The notes: a model not told the origin generated them from the sequence alone. Counted from the stretch's first letter, positions 10,822-21,211 are shown. The stretch is DNA of 64,000 bases from Enterobacter sp. Bisph1 (GCF_000814905.1 NZ_JXAG01000021.1:20541-84540), one strand, 5' to 3'. Translations and numbers: made by a program.

Positions 10822-13800
10822 TTAACGTTTACGATGCAGTAATAAATAGACCGCAGGAATAACCAGCATTGAGAGCAACGGCGCGGTCACCATACCGCCG
10901 ATCATCGGTGCCGCGATACGGCTCATCACCTCGGAACCGCTGCCGCCGCCCCACATAATCGGCAGCAAACCGGCCATGATCGTTGCGACAGTCATCACCT
11001 TTGGCCGCACTCGCAGCACCGCGCCTTCGTGGATAGCCTGCAACAGAAGCTTATTTCCGTTATCGTCTTCGCGGGTACGATATTTATCCAGCGCCTGATT
11101 AAGATACAGCACCATAATAACGCCGAACTCGGCCGCTACCCCGGCAAGCGCAATAAACCCCACGGCCCCCGCAACGGATAAATTATATCCCAGCAGCCAC
11201 AATAACCAGACACCGCCAATCAGCGAGAACGGTAACGTCCCCATAATTAACAGGGCATCTGAAATACGCTTAAAGGTAACAAAAAGCAGGACAAAAATAA
11301 TCATTAGCGTGACCGGTAAAACTATTTTCAGCTTTGCTGTAGCGCGCTCCAGGTACTCAAACTGACCGGACCAGGAGAGCGTCACACCCTGCGGCAATTT
11401 CACCTGCTGTGCCACCTGCCGTTGCATCTCTTCCACCGCCGACTTTAAATCGCGGCCGCGTAGATCAACATAGATCCAGTTTGATAAGCGCGCATTTTCA
11501 CTTTTCAGCATCGGCGGGCCTTCTGTCACTGCAATCTCCGCCAGCTCGCCTAACGCAATCTGGCTGCCGTTTTCGGTGATCACCGGCAGTTTGCGCAGGC
11601 TGTCAACGTTATCGCGTATTTCACGCGGGTAGCGCATATTGATGGGGTAACGCTCACGGCCGTGCAGCACTTCGCCAATATTTTCCCCGCCCACCAGCGT
11701 CGCCACAAGCGACTGCAACTCTTTTACCGACACGCCATAGCGCGCGGCCTGCTGCCGGTTAATGTTGATATCAACGTAGCGCCCGCCAGCCAGCCGTTCT
11801 GCCAGCGCCGACGTCACGCCCGGCACCGTTTTCACCACCTGTTCTATCTCCTGCGCCACGCGTTCAATATCGGCAATATTATTGCCGTTCACCTTAATCC
11901 CGACCGGGCTTTTGATACCGGTGGCCAGCATATCCAGGCGGTTACGAATCGGTGGTACCCAAACGTTGGCGATACCCGGCACATTAACAGCTTTATCGAG
12001 TTCCTCCACCAGCTTCTCCGGCGTCATTCCGGGTCGCCATTGGTCGCGCGGTTTAAAGCGAATGGTGGTTTCAAGCATGGTTAACGGCGCGGGATCGGTC
12101 GCGCTCTCCGCCCTCCCCGCCTTGCCAAATACACTTTCCACTTCCGGCACGCTTTTGATCAGCCGGTCGGTTTGTTGTAACAGGCGTCCGGCCTCGCGGG
12201 CAGAAATTCCCGGTAACGTCGAAGGCATATAGAGCAAATCGCCTTCGTTGAGCGGCGGCATAAACTCACTGCCCAAACGGCTTAACGGCCACAATGTTGC
12301 CACCAGCAACAGCAGCGCAATGCCCAGCGTCGCTTTCGGCCACGCCAGCACCTTATCAAGCAGCGGCTCATACAGACGGATCAAAAAACGGTTAATCGGG
12401 TTAGCTTTTTCATCAGGAATTTTGCCACGAATAAAATAGCCCATCAGTACCGGCACCAGCGTGATGCCCAGGCCAGCGGCAACCGCCATCGCCCAGCTTT
12501 TGGTGAAGGCCAGCGGCGAAAACATCCTTCCTTCCTGCGCTTCCAGGGAAAACACCGGAATAAACGACAAGGTAATGATCAGCAGGCTGCAGAACAGCGC
12601 AGGCCCCACTTCTACCGCTGCTTTTTCCGAAAAACGCCAGTAATCCGCACTCGTCGGCTGACGATCGGGGTTATCGTGCCGCCACTGTTCCATTACCTTG
12701 TGCATGTTCTCAATCATCACGATGGCCGCATCGACCATCGCGCCGATGGCAATCGCAATCCCGCCGAGGGACATGATATTGGCGTTGATCCCCTGATAAT
12801 GCATGACGATAAACGCGCCGAGGATACCCAGGGGCAACGAGACGATCGCCACTAACGCCGAGCGGAAATGGAACAGAAACAGCGTACAGACCAGCGCGAC
12901 AACGATAAATTCTTCAATCAGCTTATGCGTCAGCGTTTTCACCGCGCTTTCAATCAGGGTAGAACGATCGTAGACCGGGACGATCTCCACCCCGGCAGGC
13001 AGGGTTTTCTCAATCTCGCTGAGTTTCGCTTTCACCGCATGAATGGTTTCCAGCGCGTTTTTGCCGTAGCGCATCACCACAATGCCGCCCGCTACTTCCC
13101 CTTCGCCGTTATATTCGGCCACGCCACGGCGCAGCTGCGGCCCGAGGCGCACCGACGCGACATCCGCGAGCATAACGGGCACGCCTTCCCGGCTGGCGAT
13201 CACTATCTGGCGGAAATCCGCAAGCTCGCGCAGATAACCGGTGGTGCGCACCATAAACTCGGCTTCGCCCATCTCCAGCAGCGCGCCGCCGCTCTCCTGG
13301 TTCGCCGCCTGCACCGCGCTAATAATTTGCTGATGCGTAATATTCAGCGCCCGCATTTTTGCCGGGTCCGGCACAATCTGGTACTGACGAACCATACCGC
13401 CAACGCTCGCCACTTCCGCAACGTTTGGCACCGTTTTCAGTTCAAACTTCAGCGTCCAGTCCTGCAACGCACGCAGATCCGCCAAATTATGTTTCCCGCT
13501 GCGATCCACCAGCGCGTATTCATAAATCCAGCCGACGCCGGTCGCATCCGGTCCTAACGCAACATCTACACCCGCAGGCAGCGATGACTGAATTTGGCTG
13601 AGATTCTCCAGCACCCGCGAACGCGCCCAGTAGAGATCGGTATCGTCATCAAACAGCACATAGACATAGGCATCGCCGAACATCGAATAGCCGCGTACGG
13701 TTTTAGCGCCTGGCACCGAAAGCATGGCGGTGGTCAGCGGATAGGTCACCTGATCTTCAATAATTTGCGGCGCTTTACCCGGATAACTGGCGCGAATAAT

Positions 13801-13941
13801 CACCTGCACATCGGAAAGATCCGGCAGCGCGTCCAGCGGCGCACGCTGCAAAGACCAAATCCCCCAGCCGGTAAGCACCAGCGCCGCCAGGAGGATCAAT
13901 AAACGGTTGCGAAGCGACGCACGAATCACGGCAGCAATCAT
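10822..13941 (-). CDS. cusA: Heavy-metal efflux RND pump, CusA-like (copper/silver)
   Basis: 1,039-residue inner-membrane RND transporter of the heavy-metal group; it drives Cu(I)/Ag(I) export by proton antiport with the adaptor and outer-membrane channel encoded just upstream. The three periplasmic Met ligands that define CusA are in place by alignment from memory: [18 protein letters not shown] and [10 protein letters not shown]. The proton-relay segment of TM4, [10 protein letters not shown], is also present. Clearly diverged from E. coli CusA/SilA along the whole length. Its ATG overlaps the cusB stop by four bases (ATGA), so translation is coupled. Confidence 0.93.
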   Translation of the reverse strand: MIAAVIRASLRNRLLILLAALVLTGWGIWSLQRAPLDALPDLSDVQVIIRASYPGKAPQIIEDQVTYPLTTAMLSVPGAKTVRGYSMFGDAYVYVLFDDDTDLYWARSRVLENLSQIQSSLPAGVDVALGPDATGVGWIYEYALVDRSGKHNLADLRALQDWTLKFELKTVPNVAEVASVGGMVRQYQIVPDPAKMRALNITHQQIISAVQAANQESGGALLEMGEAEFMVRTTGYLRELADFRQIVIASREGVPVMLADVASVRLGPQLRRGVAEYNGEGEVAGGIVVMRYGKNALETIHAVKAKLSEIEKTLPAGVEIVPVYDRSTLIESAVKTLTHKLIEEFIVVALVCTLFLFHFRSALVAIVSLPLGILGAFIVMHYQGINANIMSLGGIAIAIGAMVDAAIVMIENMHKVMEQWRHDNPDRQPTSADYWRFSEKAAVEVGPALFCSLLIITLSFIPVFSLEAQEGRMFSPLAFTKSWAMAVAAGLGITLVPVLMGYFIRGKIPDEKANPINRFLIRLYEPLLDKVLAWPKATLGIALLLLVATLWPLSRLGSEFMPPLNEGDLLYMPSTLPGISAREAGRLLQQTDRLIKSVPEVESVFGKAGRAESATDPAPLTMLETTIRFKPRDQWRPGMTPEKLVEELDKAVNVPGIANVWVPPIRNRLDMLATGIKSPVGIKVNGNNIADIERVAQEIEQVVKTVPGVTSALAERLAGGRYVDININRQQAARYGVSVKELQSLVATLVGGENIGEVLHGRERYPINMRYPREIRDNVDSLRKLPVITENGSQIALGELAEIAVTEGPPMLKSENARLSNWIYVDLRGRDLKSAVEEMQRQVAQQVKLPQGVTLSWSGQFEYLERATAKLKIVLPVTLMIIFVLLFVTFKRISDALLIMGTLPFSLIGGVWLLWLLGYNLSVAGAVGFIALAGVAAEFGVIMVLYLNQALDKYRTREDDNGNKLLLQAIHEGAVLRVRPKVMTVATIMAGLLPIMWGGGSGSEVMSRIAAPMIGGMVTAPLLSMLVIPAVYLLLHRKR

Positions 13942-15392
13942 TTTTTCGCCTCCGGCATCGCCATCAGATGCGTGATCACCGCGCCCTGTTCTTCATCCAG
14001 CGTGAAGCTAAACATCACCGTATCGCCCGCTTTAATCGCCGGGTCGGGCTGCTTAAGCACAAAATCCATAGTCATTGCGCCCCAGTTCAGCGCCGGAATC
14101 GGCGGGTGCGCCAGCGTAATGCTCTCTGCGGAGATCTCTTTAACAACCCCCGTTGAGTCATAACTTTGCATGTGCTTTTCGATCGCTTGCGGGGAGTGCT
14201 GCCCAGGCAAGGCGCTGCGCAAACTGGCTTCAGAGTCGATCAGGAACTGGCCCGAGGTGACCACATTATCGCCCTCTTTCAGCCCGCTTGTTACTTCCGT
14301 CCAGCCCTGCGCCGTGCGCCCGGTGGTGATGTTGACCGCCTGGAAATGACCGTCGCCGGTCGCCAGCAATACGCGGCTGGTTGTACCTGTTTCGATCAGC
14401 GCCTCTTCTGGCATCGCCAGCACCGCTGGCCGTTGCGCCGCGGCAGGCTGGGTCACCGTCAGGAACATCCCGGGTTTGAGTTTTTGCTGCGGGTTATCCA
14501 ACACAATGCGCGCTTTCAACGTCCGGGTAGTGATTTCCAACTGCGGTAACAATTCACTGACCCGCCCGTGGAACGCTTCACCCGGCCAGCTGGCAGACGT
14601 TGCCTCGATGTCGCTCCCCGCCATTAACGCCTGCGCCTGGCTTTGGGGGTAATCCACCACCAGCCAGACGGGATCCAGGCTCGCCAGTTCGAACAGGGTT
14701 TGCGTGGCGGCAACCTGAGCGCCTTCGCGGGCATCAAGCTTGACTACATACCCGTCGCGATCGGCACGCAGGGTTAAGCGGGTTTGCGGTTTCCCGCTGC
14801 GTTCAACGCTGCGAATAATCGCCTCGGGCATAAACTGCAGCGCCAGGCGTTCGCGGGCAGCGCGCGTTAGCTCACTATCGCCCAACTGGCGCACCGCCAG
14901 ATACTCCTGCTGTGCGGTCGTCCACTGCGGGATCCACAGCGCCGCCAGCGCATCGCCTTTTTTCACCCATTGCTGCGGGGCGCGGACAAACAGTTTTTCC
15001 ACCACGCCCGCCGCCGGCGAAGGAACGTTTTGAATACTCCGTTCATCGGTCGTTACCGTGGCGAACGCAGAGAATGCCTCGCTCAGGGCGCGTTTTTCCA
15101 CCTTCGCAGTGGTCATACCCAGATTTTGCTGCTGTTGGGCGCTGACGCTGACACCACCGCTGGCGGGCGTTTCATCGGCATAACGCGGCACCAGTTCCAT
15201 ATCCATAAACGGTGATTTACCCGGTTTATCAAAACGCTGTCCTGGCACCATCGGATCGTACCAGTACAGCACCTTCCGCTCCGGCGTTTGTGCGGTGGAC
15301 TCGACTGGCGTGCTGTGCTGATAGCCGACAAAATAGCCCACCCCGGCCGCCACGCAGGCACCGATCGCCATGGCTAATATCGTTTTTTTCAT
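13938..15392 (-). CDS. cusB: Efflux periplasmic adaptor CusB with fused C-terminal CusF domain
   Basis: 484-residue membrane-fusion protein linking the CusA pump to the outer-membrane factor. The start at 15392 overlaps the stop of the upstream gene (TAATG) and opens with an N-terminal membrane anchor/signal. The metal-binding N-terminus is conserved: [10 protein letters not shown] and [10 protein letters not shown] carry the Met residues used to accept Cu(I)/Ag(I). Barrel-sandwich and beta-barrel regions follow. Residues of about 407-484 form a full CusF-like domain with the His, Trp and Met-x-Met ligands ([17 protein letters not shown]), which E. coli CusB lacks. The fusion should tether the metallochaperone to the pump. 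Confidence 0.93.
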   Translation of the reverse strand: MKKTILAMAIGACVAAGVGYFVGYQHSTPVESTAQTPERKVLYWYDPMVPGQRFDKPGKSPFMDMELVPRYADETPASGGVSVSAQQQQNLGMTTAKVEKRALSEAFSAFATVTTDERSIQNVPSPAAGVVEKLFVRAPQQWVKKGDALAALWIPQWTTAQQEYLAVRQLGDSELTRAARERLALQFMPEAIIRSVERSGKPQTRLTLRADRDGYVVKLDAREGAQVAATQTLFELASLDPVWLVVDYPQSQAQALMAGSDIEATSASWPGEAFHGRVSELLPQLEITTRTLKARIVLDNPQQKLKPGMFLTVTQPAAAQRPAVLAMPEEALIETGTTSRVLLATGDGHFQAVNITTGRTAQGWTEVTSGLKEGDNVVTSGQFLIDSEASLRSALPGQHSPQAIEKHMQSYDSTGVVKEISAESITLAHPPIPALNWGAMTMDFVLKQPDPAIKAGDTVMFSFTLDEEQGAVITHLMAMPEAKK

Positions 15393-16645
15393 TAGTTCAA
15401 CTCCTGAGGGATCAGCCAGCGGATGGCGGCCCACTTCTGCGCCATCGCTTTTTCAGCCTGATTAACGGCCAGTTCGCTATCGAGCACGTTGCGGCGCGCT
15501 TCCAGCAGTGCCGCCAGATCCGACTGCCCCGAACGGTATTGCGCGGTCAACAAAGTGGCTCGCTGACGCACCAGCGGCAACACCTCATCACGCTGACGCG
15601 TCCACAAGGTTTGCGCGGCCTGATATTCAGCAATAAAGGTACGCAGTTGCGCCGTGCGATCGCGCTCGGCCAGCGCCAGCTGGTCGTTTGCCTGTAGCGT
15701 GCGGGACACATCCGCGGCGTGATCTTTATCCTGGCGGCGCGACTGGAACAGCGGCAGATCGACGGTAAACATCACTCCGGCCATATCCTCATAGCCTTCC
15801 GCCCGGCGTCCGTACCACACTTCCACTTCCACGTCCGGAATGGCCGCAATAGCCGACTCAGCAGAGCGCGCTTTGGCACTGTTTGTAGCAGCAGCGGCAG
15901 CGACGATATCCGGGTGCTGAACAATGCCCTGCAGCAGCGTTTTTTCATCCGCTGGCAGACGTTGGTAGCGCGGAAGCTCGCCGGAGACGGCGCTAACCTC
16001 TTGCCCGGTCAACTGCATCAGGCGCGCTTGCGCCAGCTGTACATCGCGCTCGGCAAGGGTGACTTTATCGCGCATGCCGCTCAACCCCACCTGGAATGCC
16101 AGTACGCTGTCAGGCGCAGCACTGCCTGCGCTCACGGTGGCGCGCTGTGCGCCCTGCTGGCGTTCGGTTTCCGCCAGCAGTTTGCGCGCGGTCTGCAACG
16201 CCTGCTGCGAGAGCGCCAAATCGAGCCAGGCCTGCGCGCTATCACGCTGTATATTTGCGCGTACCACGGCAGATTTCGCGCTGACGCTGTGCGCCTCGGC
16301 CTGCAAGGTGTCGGCTTTACGCTCGCGTTTTTCCGCGCTGACATACTGCTGCATAATGCCGACCCGCTGCATGGTCATCCCTTCACGGGTTAAGCGACGG
16401 TCGTTATTGCCCTGTACCGGGACGTTTTCAATGCCGAATTTCAGTTTCGGATCCGGCAGTTGGCGGGCGGAATCCGCCATCGCATCCAGCGCTTGCACTT
16501 CATTGCGATTGGCGGAAAGTTCGGCGGAATAGCGCTCAGCGGCGGCCAGAGTTTGCGCAAGCGTCAGTGACTCCGCCTGTACGGCGGAGCACATCAGTCC
16601 GAGCAACACCCCGCCGAGCCGCAAGCTCAGCGAGAAACGTTTCAT
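15392..16645 (-). CDS. TolC/CzcC-family outer-membrane efflux factor
   Basis: 417-residue outer-membrane factor expected to form the exit duct of the CusAB-like pump. It has a cleavable signal peptide (ending SAVQA) rather than the lipobox of E. coli CusC, and is shorter than CusC, so it is closer to the CzcC branch. Two Ala/Gln/Arg-rich coiled-coil repeats typical of the family are visible, each ending in an L/R/Q-rich helical hairpin. It overlaps cusB by one base and lies 12 bp after the CusF-like gene. Confidence 0.88.
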   Translation of the reverse strand: MKRFSLSLRLGGVLLGLMCSAVQAESLTLAQTLAAAERYSAELSANRNEVQALDAMADSARQLPDPKLKFGIENVPVQGNNDRRLTREGMTMQRVGIMQQYVSAEKRERKADTLQAEAHSVSAKSAVVRANIQRDSAQAWLDLALSQQALQTARKLLAETERQQGAQRATVSAGSAAPDSVLAFQVGLSGMRDKVTLAERDVQLAQARLMQLTGQEVSAVSGELPRYQRLPADEKTLLQGIVQHPDIVAAAAATNSAKARSAESAIAAIPDVEVEVWYGRRAEGYEDMAGVMFTVDLPLFQSRRQDKDHAADVSRTLQANDQLALAERDRTAQLRTFIAEYQAAQTLWTRQRDEVLPLVRQRATLLTAQYRSGQSDLAALLEARRNVLDSELAVNQAEKAMAQKWAAIRWLIPQELN

Positions 16646-16657
16646 TGCTGCCCCCGG

Positions 16658-17002
16658 TTAGCGCTGTGGCGTCAATGAAACGAGCTGGTAGCCGTTTTCG
16701 TTCTGCACAAAGGTAAAGTCGACGCTGTCGCCCACCTTCACCTGCGGCAGCGCACTCCCTTGGGTCAGGGCAAACGCCATGGTCATCGGCGGCCAGTTCA
16801 GGGCGGGAATGGCTTTATGGAAAATGGTGATCGCGTCAGGGCTGATTTTTTTAATCACCCCCTCGCTTTGATAGGTCTGAGCCTGTGCCTGTGGGGCCCC
16901 ATGATGCGACATAGGGTGTGAGGCGTGCATATCTTGCGCGTTAGCGGCAAAAGCAGAGAACAACAGTACGCCAGAGAGCATGCAAAGATGAGAAGAACGC
17001 AT
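16658..17002 (-). CDS. cusF: CusF-like periplasmic copper/silver-binding protein
   Basis: Small periplasmic metallochaperone, 114 residues from the ATG at 17002, chosen because AGGAG lies 7 bases upstream; a TTG further out is weaker. A signal peptide (to about ANAQ) is followed by a His/Met-rich linker (DMHASHPMSHH) and one OB-fold CusF domain with the Cu(I)/Ag(I) ligands: His in IFHKAIPALNW, the capping Trp, and Met-x-Met in PPMTMAF. It would deliver metal to CusB. The operon therefore codes two CusF domains, this one free and one fused to CusB. Confidence 0.9.
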   Translation of the reverse strand: MRSSHLCMLSGVLLFSAFAANAQDMHASHPMSHHGAPQAQAQTYQSEGVIKKISPDAITIFHKAIPALNWPPMTMAFALTQGSALPQVKVGDSVDFTFVQNENGYQLVSLTPQR

Positions 17003-17057
17003 AATAAAACTCCTGTTAAACAATGAAATAGGCGAAATTCAGTGCATTAACAGGTTC

Positions 17058-17465
17058 TTATTCGCGAAAGCGGCAAAAGCGGATCGTTGCCGGTGGGCCT
17101 GCGGCAGGCGGAGATAAGGTTCCTGCGTCACGGGAGAGAGAAAGATAAACAGGCTGCACCATCGACAGGGTCAGCGAAACGGGCAGCGCCACCAGAGAAG
17201 GATGATGACCCTCTTTCGGGGCCTGATCCGGTACACAATGTTTTTCGCACAGCGGCGTATTCATCATGTCCATCTGCGGCGCATCGTTGTCCATCATCAT
17301 ATGATGATCCAGATGCTGAACCATCACATTTTCACCCTGCACGCTTAGATGGCAGCCATGGGCGGCAATCGCCATCTGGCTCTGAATAAACAGCCAGCCG
17401 AACGCCACCATCAGCATCAAAAGATGCCGCTTAATAAAGCGTAACCGGAAGCTGCCTGCGTGCAT
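17058..17465 (-). CDS. Small His/Met/Cys-rich putative copper-binding protein
   Basis: 135-residue protein at the head of the efflux operon. An N-terminal basic segment and one hydrophobic stretch (LLMLMVAFGWLFI) suggest membrane insertion or export. The middle is rich in metal-ligand residues: HGCH, then HLDHHMMMD, MDMMNT and CEKHC. The C-terminus is Pro/Ser-rich. I do not recognise a named E. coli homolog; CopL/DUF2946-type copper proteins have a similar size and CxxHC-like layout, but that link is an inference. Its position first in the operon suggests a sensing or sequestering role for copper or silver. Confidence 0.7.
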   Translation of the reverse strand: MHAGSFRLRFIKRHLLMLMVAFGWLFIQSQMAIAAHGCHLSVQGENVMVQHLDHHMMMDNDAPQMDMMNTPLCEKHCVPDQAPKEGHHPSLVALPVSLTLSMVQPVYLSLSRDAGTLSPPAAGPPATIRFCRFRE

Positions 17466-17811
17466 ATTGCCGCCATGGGTGAAAGAACAATTACCGCGAG
17501 TATATGTAGCGTAAAAAATTTTTTTAAAGTGTTTTTGAAATAATTTACGCTGGCAAACGAAACATAAGCAGAATCGCGAGATTAATTAACTTATTAACTT
17601 CATTTAAATAACAAATAGAGTATTTTTTATTAATATACTGTCTTAACCGGCCGCTGATTATTTTTGGCGAGGGTAACTTTTTTCACTGATTATTTGCTCA
17701 ACACATCGCTTTGTTGATTTTAATCATCTACCCTGCGGCGGTTATTCGGCACATTGCGTTGCCCGTTTTTTTTACTTACTTATCATTCAGGTCAACTCCG
17801 GGGCCAACTAC
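17466..17811. other. Divergent intergenic region, cus-like operon / dcuC
   Basis: 346 bp, AT-rich, holding the promoters of the minus-strand efflux operon and of dcuC. I see an FNR-like site near dcuC, but no clear CusR (AAAATGACAA-type) or CueR palindrome on the efflux side. No cusRS genes are in the window. Confidence 0.5.
17714..17727 (+). promoter_or_regulatory. FNR site upstream of dcuC
   Basis: TTGAT-TTTA-ATCAT matches the FNR consensus TTGAT-N4-ATCAA at 9 of 10 defined positions, 85 bp before the dcuC start. Anaerobic FNR activation of dcuC is established in E. coli. Confidence 0.7.
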
Positions 17812-19188
17812 ATGTTATTAACAATTATAGAACTGCTGATCGGCGTGGTGGTGATTGTCGGCGTGGCGCGCTACATCATCAAAGGTTACTCCGCCACCGG
17901 CGTACTGTTTGTCGGCGGTCTGACGCTATTAATTGCCAGCGCGCTGATGGGCCACAAAGTCTTACCCGCCAGCGCCGCCAGCACTGGCTATAGCGCGACG
18001 GATATTGTCGAATACATCAAAATTCTGTTGATGAGTCGCGGCGGCGATCTCGGCATGATGATCATGATGCTGTGTGGTTTTGCCGCCTATATGACGCATA
18101 TTGGCGCAAACGACATGGTGGTCAAACTGGCTTCGCGCCCGCTGCGCTTTATCAACTCGCCCTACGTTCTGATGATTGCCGCCTATTTTGTTGCCTGTTT
18201 GATGTCGCTGGCGGTCTCTTCCGCGACGGGACTTGGCGTGTTGTTGATGGCGACGCTGTTCCCGGTGATGGTTAACGTCGGTATTAGCCGCGGTGCGGCA
18301 GCGGCGATCTGCGCCTCTCCGGCGGCCATTATCCTCTCTCCGACCTCGGGTGATGTGGTGCTGGCAGCAAAAGCGGCAGAGATGCCGTTGGTTGACTTTG
18401 CCTTTAAAACCACCCTACCGATTTCCATCGCAGCGATTATCGCTATGGCGATTGCACACTTCTTCTGGCAGCGCTATCTGGATAAAAAAGAGCATATCGT
18501 CGCTGAAATACTCGATGTGAAAGATATCACCACCAAAGCCCCGGCCTTTTACGCCATCCTGCCGTTTACACCGATTATCGGCGTGCTGATTTTCGACGGC
18601 AAATGGGGCCCGGAACTGCATATCATCACTATTTTGGTTATCTGTATGCTACTGGCGGCGGTACTCGAGTTTTTCCGCGGCTTCAACACGCAAAACGTTT
18701 TTTCCGGCCTCGAAGTGGCCTATCGCGGCATGGCAGATGCCTTTGCTGGCGTAGTGATGCTGCTGGTCGCCGCCGGGGTATTCGCCCAGGGCTTAAGCAC
18801 CATTGGCTTTATTCAGAGCCTGATTTCAATCGCGACCTCCTTCGGTTCGGCAAGCATTATTTTGATGCTGGTACTGGTCACTTTAACCATGCTGGCGGCG
18901 ATGACCACCGGCTCCGGTAATGCGCCGTTTTACGCCTTTGTTGAGATGATCCCGAAACTGGCCCATGAATCGGGCATTAACCCGGCTTACCTGTCGATTC
19001 CGATGCTGCAGGCGTCCAACCTTGGCCGCACCATCTCCCCGGTTTCCGGTGTCGTTGTTGCCGTTGCCGGGATGGCGAAAATTTCTCCCTTTGAAGTGGT
19101 GAAACGCACATCAGTGCCGGTGATCGTCGGCCTGATCGTAGTGATTATCGCCACGGAAGTGCTGGTTCCCGGCGTCGCCGTCCATTAA
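17812..19188 (+). CDS. dcuC: Anaerobic C4-dicarboxylate transporter DcuC
   Basis: 458-residue inner-membrane carrier of the DcuC family that exports succinate and exchanges C4-dicarboxylates during anaerobic growth. About 12 hydrophobic segments are spread along the protein, and the sequence follows E. coli DcuC (461 residues) closely, differing mostly at the C-terminal tail. An FNR site upstream supports oxygen control. A strong terminator follows at 19203. The citrate-fermentation genes that lie between dcuC and rna in E. coli K-12 are absent here. Confidence 0.96.
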   Translation: MLLTIIELLIGVVVIVGVARYIIKGYSATGVLFVGGLTLLIASALMGHKVLPASAASTGYSATDIVEYIKILLMSRGGDLGMMIMMLCGFAAYMTHIGANDMVVKLASRPLRFINSPYVLMIAAYFVACLMSLAVSSATGLGVLLMATLFPVMVNVGISRGAAAAICASPAAIILSPTSGDVVLAAKAAEMPLVDFAFKTTLPISIAAIIAMAIAHFFWQRYLDKKEHIVAEILDVKDITTKAPAFYAILPFTPIIGVLIFDGKWGPELHIITILVICMLLAAVLEFFRGFNTQNVFSGLEVAYRGMADAFAGVVMLLVAAGVFAQGLSTIGFIQSLISIATSFGSASIILMLVLVTLTMLAAMTTGSGNAPFYAFVEMIPKLAHESGINPAYLSIPMLQASNLGRTISPVSGVVVAVAGMAKISPFEVVKRTSVPVIVGLIVVIIATEVLVPGVAVH

Positions 19189-19202
19189 GAGAAGCAACAG
19201 AT

Positions 19203-19233
19203 AAAAAAGCGCCTGCCCGGCGCTTTTTTTTTA
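19203..19233 (+). terminator. Rho-independent terminator after dcuC
   Basis: AAAAAAGCGCC-TGCCC-GGCGCTTTTTTTTT: a GC stem with flanking A-run and nine-base T-run, 14 bases after the dcuC stop. Confidence 0.93.
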
Positions 19234-19283
19234 TGCTTTAATAACGCATGGCAATCATCTGGATTCACACATCAGGAATCGAC

Positions 19284-20087
19284 ATGTTTATAAAGGGATT
19301 CTTCACCTGCGCCGCCGTTGCCGCTACGTTGTTCGCGACCGCTTCTGCCGCACCGCTTCAGCCCAAACAGTACGGTGATTTTGACCGTTATGTACTGGCG
19401 CTCTCCTGGCAAACCGGTTTTTGCCAAAGCCTGCATGCCCAGGGCCGTAACGAACCCGACGAGTGCCGGCTGCAAAAAGAACCCGCCAACAAAGCCGATT
19501 ACCTGACGGTACATGGCCTGTGGCCTGGCCTGCCCAACTCTATCGCCGCGCGCGGCGTTGACGATCGTCGCTGGATGCGCTTCGGTTGTGCAACGCGCCC
19601 CGTTCCGAATATGCCGGAGGCGAAAAGCAGCCAGAAATGCGCGGCGGCAGAGACCGGCCTGTCGCTGGAAGTGGCCAATAAACTCAACGCCGTGATGCCC
19701 GGCGCGGGCAGTACCACCTGTCTTGAACGCTATGAATACGCCAAACACGGCGTCTGCTTTGGCTTCGATCCCGACGACTATTTTGGCACTATGGTGCGCA
19801 TGGATACGGAGATCAAACAGAGCGCGCTCGGTCAGTTCCTCGCTGAAAATTACGGGAAAACCATCAGCCGCGACGCATTTAACGCCGCGGTGGCAAAAGC
19901 CTGGGGCGCGCAGAGTGTGAAAGCGGTGAAACTGACCTGTAGCGGTAACCCGGCATGGCTGACGGAGGTGCAGATTGCCATCAAGTCCGCTGCCATCAAC
20001 GCACCGCTTTCGACCACCTCTTTTCTGCCGCAGCCGCATCCCGGCAACTGCGGGGACAACTTCATGATTGATAAAGCGGGTTACTGA
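19284..20087 (+). CDS. rna: Ribonuclease I (RNase T2 family, periplasmic)
   Basis: 267-residue periplasmic endoribonuclease of the T2 family that cleaves RNA with little base preference through 2',3'-cyclic phosphates. The start at 19284 has CAGGA six bases upstream and gives a signal peptide ending at ATASA; an earlier in-frame ATG at 19248 adds an implausible extension. Both T2 active-site boxes are present: LTVHGLWPGL and ERYEYAKHGVCFG, with their catalytic His residues. Eight cysteines allow the usual disulphides. E. coli RNase I has 268 residues. Confidence 0.96.
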   Translation: MFIKGFFTCAAVAATLFATASAAPLQPKQYGDFDRYVLALSWQTGFCQSLHAQGRNEPDECRLQKEPANKADYLTVHGLWPGLPNSIAARGVDDRRWMRFGCATRPVPNMPEAKSSQKCAAAETGLSLEVANKLNAVMPGAGSTTCLERYEYAKHGVCFGFDPDDYFGTMVRMDTEIKQSALGQFLAENYGKTISRDAFNAAVAKAWGAQSVKAVKLTCSGNPAWLTEVQIAIKSAAINAPLSTTSFLPQPHPGNCGDNFMIDKAGY

Positions 20088-20160
20088 ATCCTAATTCCGG
20101 CAAATGTGCGCATCGTCACTTCACAGGGTGCAAAGGTGTCAGTATTATCCCCTATCAGAT

Positions 20161-20194
20161 AAACCCTCGCTGCCAGACGGCGAGGGTTTTTCTT
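20161..20194 (+). terminator. Rho-independent terminator after rna
   Basis: AAACCCTCG(C)...(G)CGAGGGTTTTTCTTT: stem of nine pairs, followed by a T-run. It ends the rna transcript ahead of rnk. Confidence 0.85.
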
Positions 20195-20223
20195 TGGATC
20201 ATTCACCTGACATGGAGTAGCAG

Positions 20224-20634
20224 ATGTCCAGACCAGCCATTATTATTAACGAGCGAGATGCCGCGCGCCTCGACCGTTTGCTTGAGCAGCCCGCTCACGC
20301 TAGCCTCCCGGTTGCGGATGCGCTTAATCAAGAGCTGGATCGCGCTCAAATGTGCGCACCAGAAGCGATGCCACATGATGTGGTAACAATGAACAGCAAG
20401 GTAAAATTCCGCGAGTTGAAAAGTGGCGAAGAGCGCGTCCGCACGCTGGTCTATCCGGCAGATATGACCGACAGCGCCAGCCAGCTCTCCGTGCTCGCTC
20501 CCGTGGGTGCTGCGCTGTTGGGTTTGCGCGTGGGTGATACGATCCACTGGGATCTGCCGGGCGGCGCAACCACCGATCTTGAAGTGCTGGAACTGCTTTA
20601 CCAGCCCGAAGCCGCAGGCGATTTTAACCGTTAA
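20224..20634 (+). CDS. rnk: Nucleoside diphosphate kinase regulator Rnk
   Basis: 136-residue protein matching E. coli Rnk. It has a small N-terminal coiled coil (residues about 10-45) and a C-terminal GreA-like FKBP fold that binds RNA polymerase near the secondary channel; the family is known to affect nucleoside diphosphate kinase levels and to compete with Gre factors. A GGAG precedes the start at 20224. The gene follows rna as in E. coli. Confidence 0.94.
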   Translation: MSRPAIIINERDAARLDRLLEQPAHASLPVADALNQELDRAQMCAPEAMPHDVVTMNSKVKFRELKSGEERVRTLVYPADMTDSASQLSVLAPVGAALLGLRVGDTIHWDLPGGATTDLEVLELLYQPEAAGDFNR

Positions 20635-20782
20635 TCTCCGCCCTGCGTTATTATGCAGAGGATGCGCCCGCATCCTCTTTCCGCTCCCGGCCGATATTCT
20701 TCAGATTTGCCATCCAGGCAGCAAAATATTCTTGCCAGCTATGATTCAATCTGCATGACATAATCAACAGGGAGAAGCGTTT

Positions 20783-21211
20783 ATGTATAAGACCATTATT
20801 ATGCCGGTCGATGTGTTCGAAATGGAGTTAAGCGACAAAGCCGTACGTCACGCTGAATTTCTCGCCCAAAGCGAAGGCGTAATCCATCTATTGCATGTTT
20901 TACCCGCCTCCGCCAGCCTGAGCCTGCACCGTTTCGCCGCCGATCTGCGCCGTTTCGAAGAGCATCTGCAACAGGAAGCGCAAACGCGCCTCAGCAGTAT
21001 GGTAACGCATTTTAATATCGACTCTTCACGCATTCACGTTCACGTGCAGTTTGGTAACGTGCGCGACGTGGTGAATGAATTAGCCGAAGAGCTGAACGCC
21101 GATATGGTGGTGATTGCCTCCCGCAATCCCTCTATCTCTACCCACCTGCTTGGCTCGAATGCCGCAAGTATTGTGCGCCATGCGCATATTCCTGTGCTGG
21201 TTGTGCGGTAA
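20783..21211 (+). CDS. uspG: Universal stress protein UspG
   Basis: 142-residue UspA-fold protein, nearly identical to E. coli UspG (YbdQ). The nucleotide-binding signature of the family is visible near the C-terminus, [18 protein letters not shown], following the G-2x-G-9x-G(S/T) pattern in a slightly altered form. It is induced by growth arrest and stress in E. coli. The start at 20783 has GGGAG upstream. A terminator follows at 21226. Confidence 0.95.
   Translation: MYKTIIMPVDVFEMELSDKAVRHAEFLAQSEGVIHLLHVLPASASLSLHRFAADLRRFEEHLQQEAQTRLSSMVTHFNIDSSRIHVHVQFGNVRDVVNELAEELNADMVVIASRNPSISTHLLGSNAASIVRHAHIPVLVVR

Noticed and set aside
12868..13557. 229-codon plus-strand frame
   Set aside because: Antisense to cusA and rich in His/Arg/Asn, typical of a complementary-strand shadow.
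15719..16393. 224-codon plus-strand frame
   Set aside because: Antisense to the outer-membrane factor gene; no start site and no recognisable domain.
17466..17811. CusR or CueR operator for the efflux operon
   Set aside because: No AAAATGACAA-type inverted repeat or CueR dyad could be found by eye, so no site is claimed.
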